Assembly: GCA_963931865.1 (NCBI GenBank)
Contig: OZ007514.1
Location: 6,116,646 to 6,180,645, forward strand
DNA from: Axinella damicornis
Lineage: Eukaryota; Porifera; Demospongiae; Axinellida; Axinellidae
Direction of reading: 5' to 3'
Length of the DNA stretch: 64,000 bases
Below, one piece after another: positions 1 through 11,442 of this stretch (position 1 is the first letter of the stretch; each line of letters opens with the position of its first letter). The notes below the pieces were generated by a model. It saw nothing but the letters and a program-made list of their open reading frames with translations. It searched no databases and was not told the DNA's origin. The translations under genes and the position numbers were made by a program.

Positions 1-1622
1 GGCCTGAGAAAGAAGGTACGCTGCTAGACCACAGAACACTCCAACTAGAGGACTGTGGGGGAAGTAAAACAGCAGGGACAGGACACTGCTACTGGGAGAG
101 AGGAGAGTGGGGTCCTCTGTCACTGGTAAGAGACAGGGCATGAGGTACTCCTGTTCAGTGATCGGGGACACTATGAGGAGCTTTGTGAAAAGCTTCAGCA
201 GCTGGACAGGACCAAAAAGGCCTGGGACATAATGTTTCGAAAACTCCGGCTTGCTAAGGAGTTCTAGCGTCACAATTCCCTGATCACGAAATCGAAGCAG
301 CTTACCTTCAACTGCTTTATGTTGACTTGGATCGGTTTTCAACCTGTGGATATGCTCTACTAATTCTGCTATCTTGTCAAGGAGCACCTGGGAGTCACAA
401 AAGATGATATCAGGAAGCACGTCCTTGTAGTAGAAGAGAATGTTAAGATTGTCAAGGTACTTCAGAGCTTCCTCAAATGACTCCTCATCGAAGTGAAATT
501 TTTGTGCCACTGCAAAGCCCTCAGCTTTGCTGAGCACACCTCGCCCTAGTTCCAGCATCCGCTTCTCAAGTGCATGCTCAAGGGCATACCATCGAAGTGG
601 GATTTGCTTTGGTTTCACACGCGATCTTTCCACTATCACTCTTCTTATTTCGGCGGCAAATTCTCGTTCTTGAGGCCCGGGGTGTTTGGCATTCAATGGG
701 AAAATGAGCTCCTTCAACCCTTCACCACAGTAGATGACATCATCGTGTACTGCTGGAAGGAGCATATCTCGAATCTTCTGATTTTTCTCCTCTCTTGATT
801 CTGGGCACTGGTCCTCCAGATCCTTGTGGGTTCCTATGAAGATTGCATTGGGACAGAGGCCTTCCGCAGACTGGGATGCCTGTGACTGCATTACCCTCAT
901 GCAGTGTCTCAGAATCTGTTCGTTGGTGTAAGCTGAGTAATACGGGATGCCAACACGCTTGCCATTGTCATTGAAGTACTCAATCAGTGGGTGATCACTG
1001 AGACTTGCATCGAGCCTGATTGCAAACATAGTGGCTGAAGTATCCCGCATGAATATGGGGAGTACCTCATGAAACTGCGGCTGTCCACCTGTGTCAATCA
1101 GACAGATTCGATCCTTCTTGAAGGCCTTCTTTGCATTTGCATGTGGTGACATCTCGATGCGTCGAAGTAGCTCATCTTTGGCAGAAGTGGAGACCGAGGA
1201 CGGAGTTTCATGGGTGATGGAGGATGGTATCGTGTGCTCTGGATGGCCAGTTTGTGGCTTTGAAGTACCTGCTACTGTGGGTGCGCTGGAAGATCCAGCT
1301 GGGGTTTTAGCATTCACAGCAGGCGATGGCTTTGATGGAAGCATTGTTGATGTGTCGGCAATAGTCTGCGCAAGTTGATCGTGGGTTATTCGGACAAACT
1401 TATTACCTCTTTTCTCAGCCCTAGTCCTCGATACGGCTCTAACCGGTCTTGTAGCACATGGTGTGCTACAGCGGACAGCGGGTGGATCTTCGTCCATAAT
1501 TAGCGCGATGGTGTGACTCTTTCCTGTTCCTGCTGCTCCCATAATGAGCGCTTTAATGTCCCTTGCCTCCACGTATCCATGTGTCATTGCCTCATCAAAC
1601 AGCTCCTTGGACTTCTCACTCG
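1..1622 (-). CDS. GTPase/COR-like exon of gene 1 (partial, runs off left edge)
   Basis: This is a paralogue of the complete exon at 25859-27925. Position 1 here aligns to 26304 there with a constant offset of 26303 and no net indel. Reading the frame by hand from 1622 to 1, I find no stop codon, so the visible 541 or so codons are intact. The visible part holds the P-loop GAAGTGKS, the variable Ser/Pro/Thr-rich insert, the DTGGQPQF switch-II motif, the GTHKD motif and the start of the COR-like region. The acceptor is ACCATACAG before 1622. Frame upstream of it soon meets a stop, and the ATG at 1587 is internal, so a true start here is unlikely. Differences from the paralogue are substitutions only. 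The role is inferred: a nucleotide-switched scaffold fed by the upstream Death domains. Confidence 0.85.
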
Positions 1623-3253
1623 CTGTATGGTGGAAGTGTTACCAACTTCATGTGATACTATAGAGTTATTAATGATTTTATTGACAGTAAAGGCCAGAAG
1701 GCCCATTAGTCACAGTATAAGTGTGTACATGAATGTGATGAGTTGAGGGTGGGCTGCGGTTTAACCTTGAAATTGAGCAGACCTGTGCTTATTATAAGCT
1801 CATGATGTAGTTAGTAGAAGCCCATCCTCTTTGTTTTCAAAGCATTGGGTTAGGCCCAGTCATGAATTTGTTACTGTGGAATTTTAAGTGGCTTTACAAG
1901 TTGAAGTAAATTCATACACTGTTTTGTCTGCTGTTCTACCAGTCACCACAGGCGCTAGGCAGGCACTATATAAGTAATTGAATACCTATAGTATCAGCCT
2001 CTTGGTTTGAATTTTAATGTCAGGTTCCACACATTGTGTGGAGTCAAACATGAATTACGATTATTCCTGTTGCTGAAAACTGAAGTGACCAGATAAAACT
2101 TTTGGCACTGAACTGAGACTCAAACTCATGCCCTCCTGTTTACCGGATGCTCTTACCACAGAATTCCAGTCATTTGGAAAGCGGCCACCATGGCTGAAAC
2201 AGGTACAATTTCAACGTCTGAAAATGCTCACTCTGTGTATGTACCAACTTTGGTGCTGATATCACAAAATGAACAATTGGTTGGTATGTCTGACTATGCC
2301 ACTGCACTAGCTAAGACTGCTCGGCAGTGAGAGGAAGATTACACTACTATAGTGGATGGTGTGTCAGGTGGAACAATGCAATTATGAGTGCATGTGCATT
2401 AGACACAGAGTGTTGCATTATATTGTGTATGGTACAGTATCGGAGTTGTGCGCAAGATTGAACTGATAATGTACCATTGTCATGATGATCACAACATAAT
2501 GACTGGCAGTGTTACTTGGTTCCCTGAGGAGTGCATTAAGAACGTCATCATGTGCTCCTGGTTCCCAGATGAGTGCTATTTTAACTAGGAAGGTGCATAT
2601 GCCACGTAGGTCTGACCCGTGCACGTTAGCATAAGTAATAGGTGTGGCCTCATGTAGTAGGTCGGCCATGTGTAGTCAGAAGCTGATCAGAGTGGCTGTA
2701 GTAGTACCATTCTCCATGGGCGTGGCTCGAGGTGGTGTGCTTTGAGGGATGTGGCTCACCAGCTAGTTGCTGGACGTGCTCTGCAAGGCAGCTACGGTGA
2801 GGCTAGTGCCTTTTCAGTAGATAAATGCGCTCGAAAGTGTGGCTCAGCTAGCGCCGACTTTGCAATACGCTCTTTAGTGTGCTTTCAGCCCCACGGCTGT
2901 CCCTGAGCTCCTTCACAAACGTCGAAACTTGTCTCTCGTGAATGTGCTCTCCCTCTTGCAACGAGTCTTCTGTCACCTACACAAAGTAGTGTACTGTATT
3001 CACTGATGATCTTTACTTGAAAACGTACGTACAGTTAGCAAGAAGCTACTTTATAACAGTTGCAGCTGTGCGGAACGCCCACGCAAGTAATTAGAATTTG
3101 CCGCCAGTGTCGGCGCGCGTGTTAGCCGAATAAGGTCTATAGATGGAAATGAGTAACATTGGACCCCATTATTTAATAATAAAATTTGGCTGTTGGCCAT
3201 CAACTACTTAATTTCAAAGTCAAACATGTCATGTGATTCGATCATATCCATAC
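1623..3253. other. Intron of gene 1
   Basis: This is non-coding spacer that is paralogous, with indels, to about 27926-30490 in gene 2. It lacks the two MITEs found there, so it serves as the empty-site reference for them. It contains a 46-codon plus-strand ORF in good initiation context (2190-2330, listed separately). No other gene signal was seen. Confidence 0.6.
2190..2330 (+). CDS. Possible 46-residue small ORF in Kozak context
   Basis: The start sits in GCGGCCACCATGG, a close match to the optimal animal initiation context, and the frame runs 46 codons to TGA. The product begins MAETGTISTSENAHSV and has no domain I recognise. It lies antisense inside an intron of gene 1. The paralogous copy at 28739 keeps ACCACCATGGCTGAAACAGG but has lost one base a few codons later, which shifts the frame to an early stop. 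It is then interrupted by a MITE at 28853. The ATGGCTGAAACAG|GTACAA string could also be a mini first exon with a donor. Conservation of the start alone is weak evidence, and this may be chance. Confidence 0.2.
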   Translation: MAETGTISTSENAHSVYVPTLVLISQNEQLVGMSDYATALAKTARQ

Positions 3254-3520
3254 CTCTGACATATCTAGTTGTGATTGAATCTGCCTCCTTGTGTAGTCCC
3301 ATGTCCTGTAGTGCCATAGCCATGTCCCTCCAAGAGGAGGTGGGGTGGCATTTCAGGTAGTAGTCCACCACAGCCTCCATAAGCAGATGATCACTCTGGT
3401 AGAGTCCCTTCAGCTTAGACAGGATCAGTCCCATATGAAGCTGGTAACCTAACTCCTCCCAGTGGTGCTCTACTTCCTTCACCACCTCCATGAGCTTGTC
3501 AGTGGTGAGGGTTGGGTCAG
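3254..3520 (-). CDS. Death-domain exon of gene 1 (type C)
   Basis: The exon is 267 nt (89 codons), phase 1 to phase 1. The acceptor is CCCCACCCAG before 3520 and the donor is GTCAGAG|GTATGG after 3254. The product has the Death-domain pattern: an N-terminal DPTLT lead, a WEELGYQLHMGL helix, a central MEAVVDYYLK helix, and the signature SWRDMAMALQDMGLHKEAD with the conserved Trp near the end. Death domains are six-helix bundles that assemble with other Death-fold proteins in the cytoplasm. It is the module nearest the GTPase exon. Its equivalents in gene 2 (30494-30766 and 38571-38843) are 6 nt longer. It is diverged from those two, which are almost identical to each other. Confidence 0.85.
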
Positions 3521-5407
3521 CTGGGTGGGGAGACAACATGGGGAAGATTGTGTCCTAGCTACTCAACAAAGCTCTGCCATGGCTCTCCTGTCCCATAAAC
3601 AAAGTCAGTTCAGGAAGTGTCATGTTCACGTCCACAATACCAGTACAAGCAACACAATGCATGGGTACCTATACAGTGACAGGTGGTTTGAGGGGGAACA
3701 GCAATGATTGGTGATTCTGAATTGGTGACAGTCCTGCCAATTCACAGACAGACGATAATGATGAATCTACACACTGGGCTGGTAATGGAAGACTTTTATT
3801 AACTGCAATTCACTCTTCCTTGCTTGGTATCCTGGATGCAGCCTCGTTCCCAGGCCTGGCCTGGGGACGAGGCTATCCTGGATGCACTTGCAAGGTTGCA
3901 TTAGCTAGGGGGGTCCATGGTTTACCCTGACAGTATTGCCTTTGGGCATGAAATGTACCAATGGTGTACAATGTTCAGTGACATCTGACAGTGGGAATCA
4001 CAACCATGTGGTTGTCAATCTCCATGGCAATCTTAATGAGGTTGTTGTGGTAGATATGTAGCTACATGTACAGTGTACACTGTAGTACAGTAACCATACA
4101 TGGTGCACAACTACTACACCAGTAGGGCAGTGAGTACTGGTGGGCACCCATTAGAATGTAAGAGCACAGTTTACTAGGAATATGCATATGTACGGAGTAT
4201 TATGCCTCGAACATGCGAGCAAGAAAGGCTTCATGTAGTAGGCCACCTGTAGATGGAAGAGTTTGCTGATGTAAGAGAAGTAGTGCTTTCCGCAAAATTC
4301 TGTGTAGTAGGCCATGATCTCATAGAATTTGCACTCTGTTTTCTAATTCTTGCAAGGCTCTCACTGTGCCACTGTCATAGTATGGCCCCTCCAACTCATT
4401 CAACTTGTCCGCAGTGTTGTCCATCACTAAACATATGCAAACCAGGATGTACCATTGCATGGTGCTAACCGTAACAGGGGCGTAGTTAGGATTTAGGGAC
4501 CGAGGAGGCATGGAGTTCTATCGTGTGCAAAGCGTGTGGCAAAAAATTTTGAGCTAATTAATTATTCATGAGCTAATTCATTACTTCCGCAGTGTGTGCA
4601 AACAGTTGCTCTCGAAATGCTACAGCCATATGTCGGTGCCCTGACTGTCCCAGACTTAAGCTTGCAGCACTCCTATCTCTGTCATCAGATCGAACGCACA
4701 TCGTACTCGGCGTGTGCGAGGATCTAGGACTCCGGACACGCACGTCATTATTCAGAAAAGCAAGGAGGCAAATGCCTCCTCTGCCTCAATGCTAGCTACA
4801 CCCATGCTTAACCAGTAAATGCGTTCCTGAGCGTGACTAACTATTGTCACATACATGTATGTTTTATACAAACGCTAGCTAAGATCACGGCCTATGTGGA
4901 CAGATTCATTAATTGCCTCACGCCAAGGTGCTCGGCAATAAGATGTTCAGTGCCATTAGGTCAATAGCACAAATCAAAATTACAAGATTTAGTGATGGCC
5001 TGTCATACTCCACTTCTTGATAAAGTGAAGAAACGAGAGCGGAAAATGCTATGATTAGCTCAGTCTCATCCCATTCATAATGTAGGGATGTGATGGGACA
5101 GAGAATGGGTAATGGCAATTTGGTGGACTGGAATGACCACAACTTTTTCAGCAACTTGTTTCGACTCCCGCGCACTCTAAGGTCTGTCAGCGAGTTTGTT
5201 TTTTTTTTGTGAACTGCTAGCCAGTATCATTCTGTCTGCAGGTTTAGTTTAGGGTTTAATTTGTAGCTTCTTTGGTCATCGTCCCGCTAATACATCACTA
5301 CGGCTTGGCCATCCCTAAATAGAGAATGCTACCAGTGAGTACTGGTGTGCATCCATTAGAATGCAAACACCATACAACTGTTTGAGGTGGCAAAGAAATG
5401 CACATAC
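3521..5407. other. Intron of gene 1
   Basis: This spacer is paralogous to 30767-34838 and 38844-41772. It contains one 37-bp TAGCC-type MITE remnant (3839-3875). A minus-strand stretch near 4320-4480 can be read as a short helix-like peptide, but it has no splice sites and its frame differs between copies. At 4081-4100 it has the uninterrupted version of the site hit by the large element at 31337. Confidence 0.55.
3839..3875. mobile_element. Minimal TAGCC-type MITE with 9-bp target duplication
   Basis: This 37-bp palindromic remnant runs from CAGCCTCGTTCCCAGGCC to GGGGACGAGGCTA. It is flanked by a perfect direct repeat, TCCTGGATG, at 3830-3838 and 3876-3884. The cassette copies at 31099 and 39173 are further shortened. 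Confidence 0.8.
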
Positions 5408-5671
5408 CTTTGGGTAAGTACTGCTTGGCCATCACTGCTGCTCTCTCCTCTCCCTCCCTGTAAAGTGTAGTGGCAAGTCCCTCCCAAGAGGCATCAGGAA
5501 CATACTGGACCCAATACTCTCCCATTGCACGACTCTTCTCCGTTTCAGTGGATGACTGCTGCTTGATTTCATCTATCTTGTGCAGGGGGACACCAAGGTA
5601 AATCCCCACCAAGTCCCACTCTCCCACCTCCCCCATCACCTCCATCACCTTCTCCACAGTGAGGGTGGGGT
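5408..5671 (-). CDS. Death-domain exon of gene 1 (type D/E)
   Basis: The exon is 264 nt (88 codons), phase 1 to phase 1. It has a very strong acceptor (CTTGTGTCTCTCCCTCAG before 5671) and donor AAAG|GTATGTG after 5408. The product shows the Death-fold order: DPTLTVEKVMEV, then GEWDLVGIYLGVPLHKIDEI, a long central helix ending EYWVQYVPDA, and the SWEGLATTLYREGEERAAV signature, ending MAKQYLPKG. It most resembles the type D and E exons of gene 2 (34839, 37334, 41773, 50979). It lies between the type A and type C exons. It probably mediates homotypic contacts with Death domains in other proteins. Confidence in the fold is high; the binding partner is unknown. Confidence 0.88.
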
Positions 5672-8034
5672 CTGAGGGAGAGACACAAGCAGAAGGGAGG
5701 ACAGTGAGGAGAACAGAAATTGAACAAAGTTGTGGTCATTCCAGTCCATCTGTTAATGCTACGTATTATAAGTCAGCAGGAGCACAGTGTTTATGAATCC
5801 ACTCAGGACAAAGTTAGACAAGAAAGTAAAATGGGATTAGGATTCAGTGATGGCCTGCAGTAGCTACTCCATCTCTGGAGATGCAAAGAAACAAGGGGAA
5901 ATGCCATTGCCCATCGTAAGTCTCTTGCTTATTGGCTTTATAGAGTGCTTGAACCGCAGAGCTTTAGGTGACTTTGTACCACAATGCCCTGCATTCTCCT
6001 AGTATATTCATAAACTGTACTACTGGCATGTACACAATGTGCAAGGCAGTACTTTAACCCCCAGAGCTAATACGGTAGTAGCAACAGTTCCAGTCTATGA
6101 CAAAACAGAATGATGTTGTTCTGTGAGTATAGTAGCTCAAGAACTGCTGTAGTTGATAAGCTATGCTTTGAAAGATTTTATGAGATCACACGAAATCAGA
6201 CTGTTTCATCAATTTGTTTCTCCCATGTACTCTAAGGTACGTACATTTGCAAGAATTTGCAGGTAGTATCATTCTATCTGTATGCTCGGTATGGGGTTTT
6301 GTACCCATTACTCATCACTATGGGTAAATTTGAAATTTCCTGGCCATCCCTAAAATTAATAGAGAACTATACTGCATTCTGGTACTCTGATATTAAGGTG
6401 GCATAACAATGGTCAAGGGTAGGCATACTATGCCTACAAACACAAAGTCATATTCCTTAAGGCTACTAATCTAGCGGAAATTAGTGAGTTGAAAAATTGT
6501 TAGATCTTGAATCAGCGAATAACACTGCTGGCATCACATGTACAGTCATACATGACCTGTGCGTATATACAAATGAGCTTTTCGCTAGCTGCCTATGAAG
6601 CAGCCGGGGAAAAGACAGGCTGTATAGTACGAGCTGGTGGATGTGATCTAGTCTATTCACAACTTGATAGTAACGAGCTGAGGTATCATTTTTGAGAAGG
6701 CTTACTAACTAGCCTACCAGCAGTGCAGTCACCACTTGATAATACAACAGTTGCTACTACCATATTAGCTCTGGTGGTTGAAGGTACATGTACTGCCTTG
6801 TGCATTATGTACATGCCAGTAGTACAGCTTATCAATATACCGTATTTCCGCGATCAAACGCCGCACTCGATTAGTGGCCGCCCTTGAATAATAGCCGCAC
6901 CTCCAGAAGGGCTAAACGAAATAAACGCCGCCCTGGCGTGGTGAATGTCATCTGAGCTGGTGAATGTGATCTGAGCTGGTGAATGTGATCTGAGTCTATT
7001 CACAACTTGATGGTAACGAGCAGAGGTATCATTTTTGAGAAGGCTTACTAACTAGCCTACCAGCAGTGCAGTCGCCACTTGAGAATCCGTAATACAACAG
7101 TTGCTATGACTGTATTAGCTCTGGTGGCTAAAGGTACTGCCTTGTGCATTATGTACATGCCAGTAGTACAGCTTATCAATACAATACTAGGAGAACGCAG
7201 GGCATTGTGGGGCTCGCCTGAAGCGCAGTATATGGTCATAGGCTGGCCGTGTGGCACAGCATACAAACTTGAGGGAAGCTGGGGATGGGGCCTGAATGTC
7301 CAGAGCAAGAGTGCTGCCTGCACTGCAGCACACTACCTTGAGCCTCTGGTTTATGAACAGCATGCAGTTTCAAGTTTGTAGTTCATCCTCCGCTCAGTCT
7401 GCAGTTTCAAGTTTGTAGACCACGTTGAACCCATTCTCGTTCATGGTGGTCTGCAGTTTCAAGTTTGTAGTACGTAGCTAGACTATGTTGAGCCCATTCG
7501 TTCATGCAGTCTCAAGTTTGTAGTACGTAGTTCACCTCGTAGCGTTACCGGTGCAAACGTAGCTGGCTCACCACCGTCACGCAAATAATGCTGGTCATCC
7601 ATCATGCTGGCACGCAGCGCCATATTATGATTTTCCACCTGTATACAGTCATGTGCTAAACGGCTACCGTACCTCACAGACAAACGGACATCCTGAGAAC
7701 ACGACTACGTGTGGCTTGCTCAGGCTCACCCAATTATTCCATGATACCCCAAAGGATCAGGTGTGCCAATATCTAATTTATTGCATGCGCCTGATTGGAT
7801 GTTGCTTCGTGATGTGAGTTGTTAAGTGACAATGTCATAGCTGTGCCATATGCCAGATATCGGCACACCTGATCCTTTGGGGTATCATATGTAGTAGACA
7901 AAGTGGGAGTAGAGTAGATCCTCACAATGTGTGGTCATGTACACGTTCATATCGGGTATGTTTTGTGATTGCCATCTAATGTCAGGCAGGACTCACACAC
8001 TGTGGGTACACTGATGGAGTGTGTCATGACTTAC
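5672..8034. other. Intron of gene 1 with a local duplication
   Basis: This spacer is paralogous to 35103-36830, 42037-43086, 49176-50460 and 53010-54579. Positions 6655-6838 and 6997-7183 are a local direct duplication. They flank an unrelated 110-bp GC-rich insert that starts CGTATTTCCGCGATCAAACG near 6840. The string GTTGTTAAGTGAC near 7812-7824 is the uninterrupted TTAA site where the tandem array at 54580 begins in the other copy. Confidence 0.55.
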
Positions 8035-8337
8035 CTGGGACAGGTTCAGCATGGTGTCGTATTTTGTTAGCAATTCTCGTCTCTTCTGCACCATCTAATG
8101 CAAAAATGATCCTCCTCCAAGATGGTTTCTTGTCTTTCCCATCACCCTGCACCCAGCACTCAATCACAGCATGAAGACGGTCGTCATGAGATTGGTATAG
8201 CAGTTCTATGTCGTCGAGTTTGGTGTAGAACTCTTCTCCCTCTGCTGAGTACTCTTTATAGAGAAGCCGCTCCCCTAGTGTCCTGTAATTCACTCCCTGC
8301 ACAGCAGTCAGGACAGTGTCCACTGTGAGGGATGGAG
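8035..8337 (-). CDS. Death-domain exon of gene 1 (type A)
   Basis: The exon is 303 nt (101 codons), phase 1 to phase 1. The acceptor is CTCTCCACTTCAG before 8337, and the donor after 8035 is CCCAG|GTAAGT, a perfect consensus. The product begins APSLTVDTVLTAVQG. It has a longer mid-loop than the other Death exons and ends with SWRRIIFALDGAEETRIA, the usual Trp-containing Death signature. A central helix, HAVIECWVQG, fits the fold. No copy of this type is visible in gene 2; one could lie beyond the right edge. It is the most upstream Death module visible in gene 1. Its divergence from types C, D and E suggests it is an older member of the exon set. Confidence 0.82.
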
Positions 8338-9439
8338 CTGAAGTGGAGAGGGAGGGGGAACTCAATAGAGATGATAGGTACCGTAGTAAGTGCAATTACA
8401 ATGTACATAATCAGTGGTGACAAGGGCATATTGAGCTGTTCAAGGTGGTGTGAGAGCCTGTAACTCACAGTGTAACTGGAAATTTTGCAGCTAGTGTGAC
8501 ATCAGAGGAGGTTGGAAACTAGTAGAGTAAAATACCGATTGTTGGACACCATTGATCACTGGACTTTGACCAAACCATGCTTGATTCGAACTGAAAAGTA
8601 TTCAAGTTCACCCAAGAGCGGGTTAGTTATACATAAAATGAGACAGCCCGTATGCAGTAGTCTGGCACGATCACGCCAGTTGTCCCTTTATTGAATGTCC
8701 AAAAATGTGGGTCTGCCTACAATCAAAACTTGAGAGTAGAAGAGCCACCTATGCACATGGGCTCCCAGTTCCCAAGGAGGCGTAGCAACCAGTTGCTGTG
8801 ATCATCCTACCTTTTGTAGCAGATGCATAAGTGTCCGAAGTTGGAGGCCAAGTGCCGACGAACGAGGTTTTGGAGCCCAACATATTCGAAGCCATAACAC
8901 CAAAACTACTACGTAGGTCTACGAAAATGTGGTTTGCAATTAAAGCTCATGGATGGCAGTCTCAATGCATTGTGCTGGTGTACCCTGGTTGGTGAAAATC
9001 TTGATAATAAAGTGTCCAATACTTGATTGCTTATACTCTAATCACACAGACTGCCATAGTGGCCCATAGTGAAAGGCGCTGAATTTTCCATGGGCATTGA
9101 TTTTTTTTTTTCTATGAAAATTCAATGATTCCTGCGCAATTGAAGAAGGCCTATAGCGGTCTGTCTACTACTCTCCAGGCAGTATCAACTGCATGTGTTT
9201 GGTTTGAAACAAATAAGGACTGGGTGTTTTTGCAATCAATTTTGCATGGAAACTCCTGCGCAGCAAAAAAAATGCCATATTGTATTTATGCAAATCAGGA
9301 ACGTATCGAGCCAGCTGGATGCGCTCCTGATACAACAGATGCCAAAAAGTTAATTTTGAATTCCCTTTCGTAGATCGTAGAACAAGATACATCAAATTTC
9401 AGGACATGAATTTCTATCGCTAACTTAAGATCTTCCATT

Positions 9440-10170
9440 GCAATAGGTAGTATTCCAGGAAATGATGTGTTGTGGCTCTGGATACTAAAATGCACAGTTG
9501 GATACTAAAATGCACATCAGCTGTCACGTAAGGCATTTTGCTATTCCAGGAAATGGACATCAACTGCCATGCACCATTTTGAGAATTCAATTGTGACTGT
9601 TTGTACCTGTAAGCTGGGTGCTCTCCCTTTAGGAACAACAAATAGATGCAGCATCCTCCAAGAAACAGAAGACACACGTGATTCTAATGGCCCCTTTGCT
9701 TCTGACCCTGACTCAACTAATGGTGTACTGTTTCATGCCAGGGTGTTGATGTTGTGTTTCTGGATACACTAGTGTACACAGACTACACTTCCAGTAAATT
9801 GGATTCATGGAAATCCTAGGAATACTGCCTTTAAATTGGACATACAATAACACAGTAGTTGTCCATCTGCCACTCCACCTGGCAGTATCCAATGAGTAAG
9901 TTTCATTCCGAGGTGTATTTCTGTAAATCGATCTCACCTTCTCTACGGACTGCTATGGCAGTCTTTTGATACGTCATCACGAAGCATTAATTTTACCTTG
10001 TGGTACGTACTGTTAATTACCAACTTCGGGCTAGAGACCACCTGGCTATTTTATGGGGACAGCTAGTCTCATTCTGAGACCTTCCATTCACTCCCCCTGT
10101 TAGAGGGAGAGAGAGAGAGGAGGGCCTGGTAAATGGGCGGTGACAACAAGACCCATGGAAACTTCTGCAC
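9440..10170. repeat. Local direct duplication, copy 1
   Basis: It aligns with 10370-11175. Shared blocks include the paired ACTAAAATGCACA motif, the CCAGGAAAT...ACATCAACTGCC block and the CCATTCACTCCC block near the end. Boundaries are approximate. Confidence 0.6.
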
Positions 10171-10369
10171 ATCAAAAAATACCACATCGTATTCATTGGC
10201 AGTATCTGCAAGCTAGCGATGGAAACGTCCTACACCTACATCCCCCCTCCCACTGCCGTCAACCAGCCCTGAATCCTGACGCTTTCATTCAGCTCAGTGA
10301 CCAGTGCAACCTGTAGCACTATGGCAATCACGAGCAGACAAAACCAGGAAATGAATTTAATTTTTCCAT

Positions 10370-11175
10370 TGCACCATTCCAGGGAATGTCGTGGCATTCT
10401 GAGTAAACTTTTGTGACTGTTTGTGGCTCTGGATACTAAAATTCACAGGTTGGATACCAAAATGCATGTCAACAGTCACATGAGGTGTTTTGCTATTCCA
10501 GGAAATAGACATCAACTGCCACGCAGCATTTGAAGCTACAGTACCTGTAAGCTGGGCGCTCTCCCTATAGCTTTAGATAGCAGCCTGTTTAGGAAAAACG
10601 GGCAGTTACAGTATCCTCCAAGAAACAGAAGACACACGTGATTTTGATGCCCTTTTGCTTCTAACCCTGACTCAACTAATGGTGTACTTCAAGTGTAAAA
10701 TGAAGATTTGTAGACTGTAAGGTATCTTTCTGGGTGTCGGTGTTGTTCCATTTTCATTGTGTTTCCTTGGATTGGATACACTAGGCTCCCATCAAATTGA
10801 ATTTGTGGAATTCCCAGGAGCACTGCCTTTAAATTGGACATACAATTATTGCAATTACAGTATATACATAGTTGTCCATCTGCCACTCACGCGGCAGTAT
10901 CAAATGAGTAAGTTCCGTTTGGAGGGGTGTTTCATTAAATTGATTCACCTTCTCTACGGACCGCTATGGCAGTCTTCTGATACATCATCACGAAGTTACC
11001 ATGTGGTACGTACCGCTATAACTACTAGCTTCCAACCTCCTCTGGCTTGAGACCACCTGGCTATTTTATGGGGACAGTTAGTCTCATTCTGAGACCTTCC
11101 ATTCACTCCCACGTTAGAAAAACCGGAGGGAGAGAGAGAAAGGAGGGTCTGGTAAATGGGCGGTGACAACAAGTC
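10370..11175. repeat. Local direct duplication, copy 2
   Basis: This is the diverged partner of 9440-10170, in the same orientation, with several small indels. Boundaries are approximate. Confidence 0.6.
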
Positions 11176-11243
11176 CCTCCCTTCAGATTTTTTGATAGCG
11201 GGCAAGCTTAATTCTACAGGTACTAGTTCTGTCATGACCATAC

Positions 11244-11338
11244 ATGCAGGGGCATCCATTTTGCTCTTTGGGTAGTTTCGCGGGCCAACCCACTCCCTCC
11301 ATGATAATATGCTTCCTCACGACTACTTCTTGGGCGGA
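11244..11338 (-). CDS. Possible second exon of gene 1
   Basis: The acceptor TATTAATTTTGCAG precedes 11338. The frame entered in phase 1 reads on without a stop to a possible donor CTGCAT|GTATGG after 11244, giving a basic, polar peptide (RPRSSREEAYYHGG...). It follows the candidate first exon at 11421-11442 in a compatible phase. However, it ends in phase 0, while the Death exon at 8337 needs phase 1, so a further exon or another donor would be needed. Recognised only from splice signals. Confidence 0.25.
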
Positions 11339-11420
11339 CTGCAAAATTAATATTGACTCGCATGACAGGCTCACTTCATGGATCAAGAAATTTATACAAA
11401 TAGACAACTGTCCTACTAAC

Positions 11421-11442
11421 CTGTGGTCGTTTTCTCGGCCAT
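11421..11442 (-). CDS. Possible first coding exon of gene 1
   Basis: The start context is GCACAATGGCC, and seven codons (MAEKTTT) are followed by the donor CCACAG|GTTAGT after 11421. The exon ends in phase 1, the phase used by nearly all other exons of this gene family. The DNA just upstream is GC-rich, as expected near a promoter. The exon is too short to identify by content, so this call rests on the start context, donor and phase only. Confidence 0.3.

Larger units (their letters stand above)
8338..11243. other. Non-coding region with a direct duplication
   Basis: No convincing exon was found. Positions roughly 9440-10170 and 10370-11175 are diverged direct copies of each other. They share a GGCTCTGGATACTAAAAT block, a TCCTCCAAGAAACAGAAG block and a GAGACCACCTGGCTATTTT block. 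The short ORFs here are not conserved in frame between the copies. Confidence 0.5.
1..11442 (-). other. Gene 1 model: Death-domain/GTPase-COR gene, cut by left edge
   Basis: This groups the minus-strand exons read from right to left: Death-fold exon 8035-8337, Death exon 5408-5671, Death exon 3254-3520, then the GTPase/COR exon from 1622 past the window edge. All four begin and end in phase 1 with recognisable splice sites, so they join in frame in this order. By analogy with gene 2, the missing 3' part should hold the end of the COR region, linker exons and a terminal Death exon. A short candidate first coding exon at 11421-11442 extends the model upstream, but its link to 8337 is not resolved by phase. 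No transcript evidence is available. Confidence 0.7.

Noticed and set aside
574..1378. Plus-strand ORFs of 74 and 95 codons (and the matching pair near 26877-27681)
   Set aside because: They are antisense shadows of the GTPase/COR exons.
4320..4511. Minus-strand 63-codon ORF with a helix-like MDNTADKLNELE stretch (also near 33830)
   Set aside because: No splice sites frame it, and the paralogous copies continue in different frames. It is probably intronic sequence.
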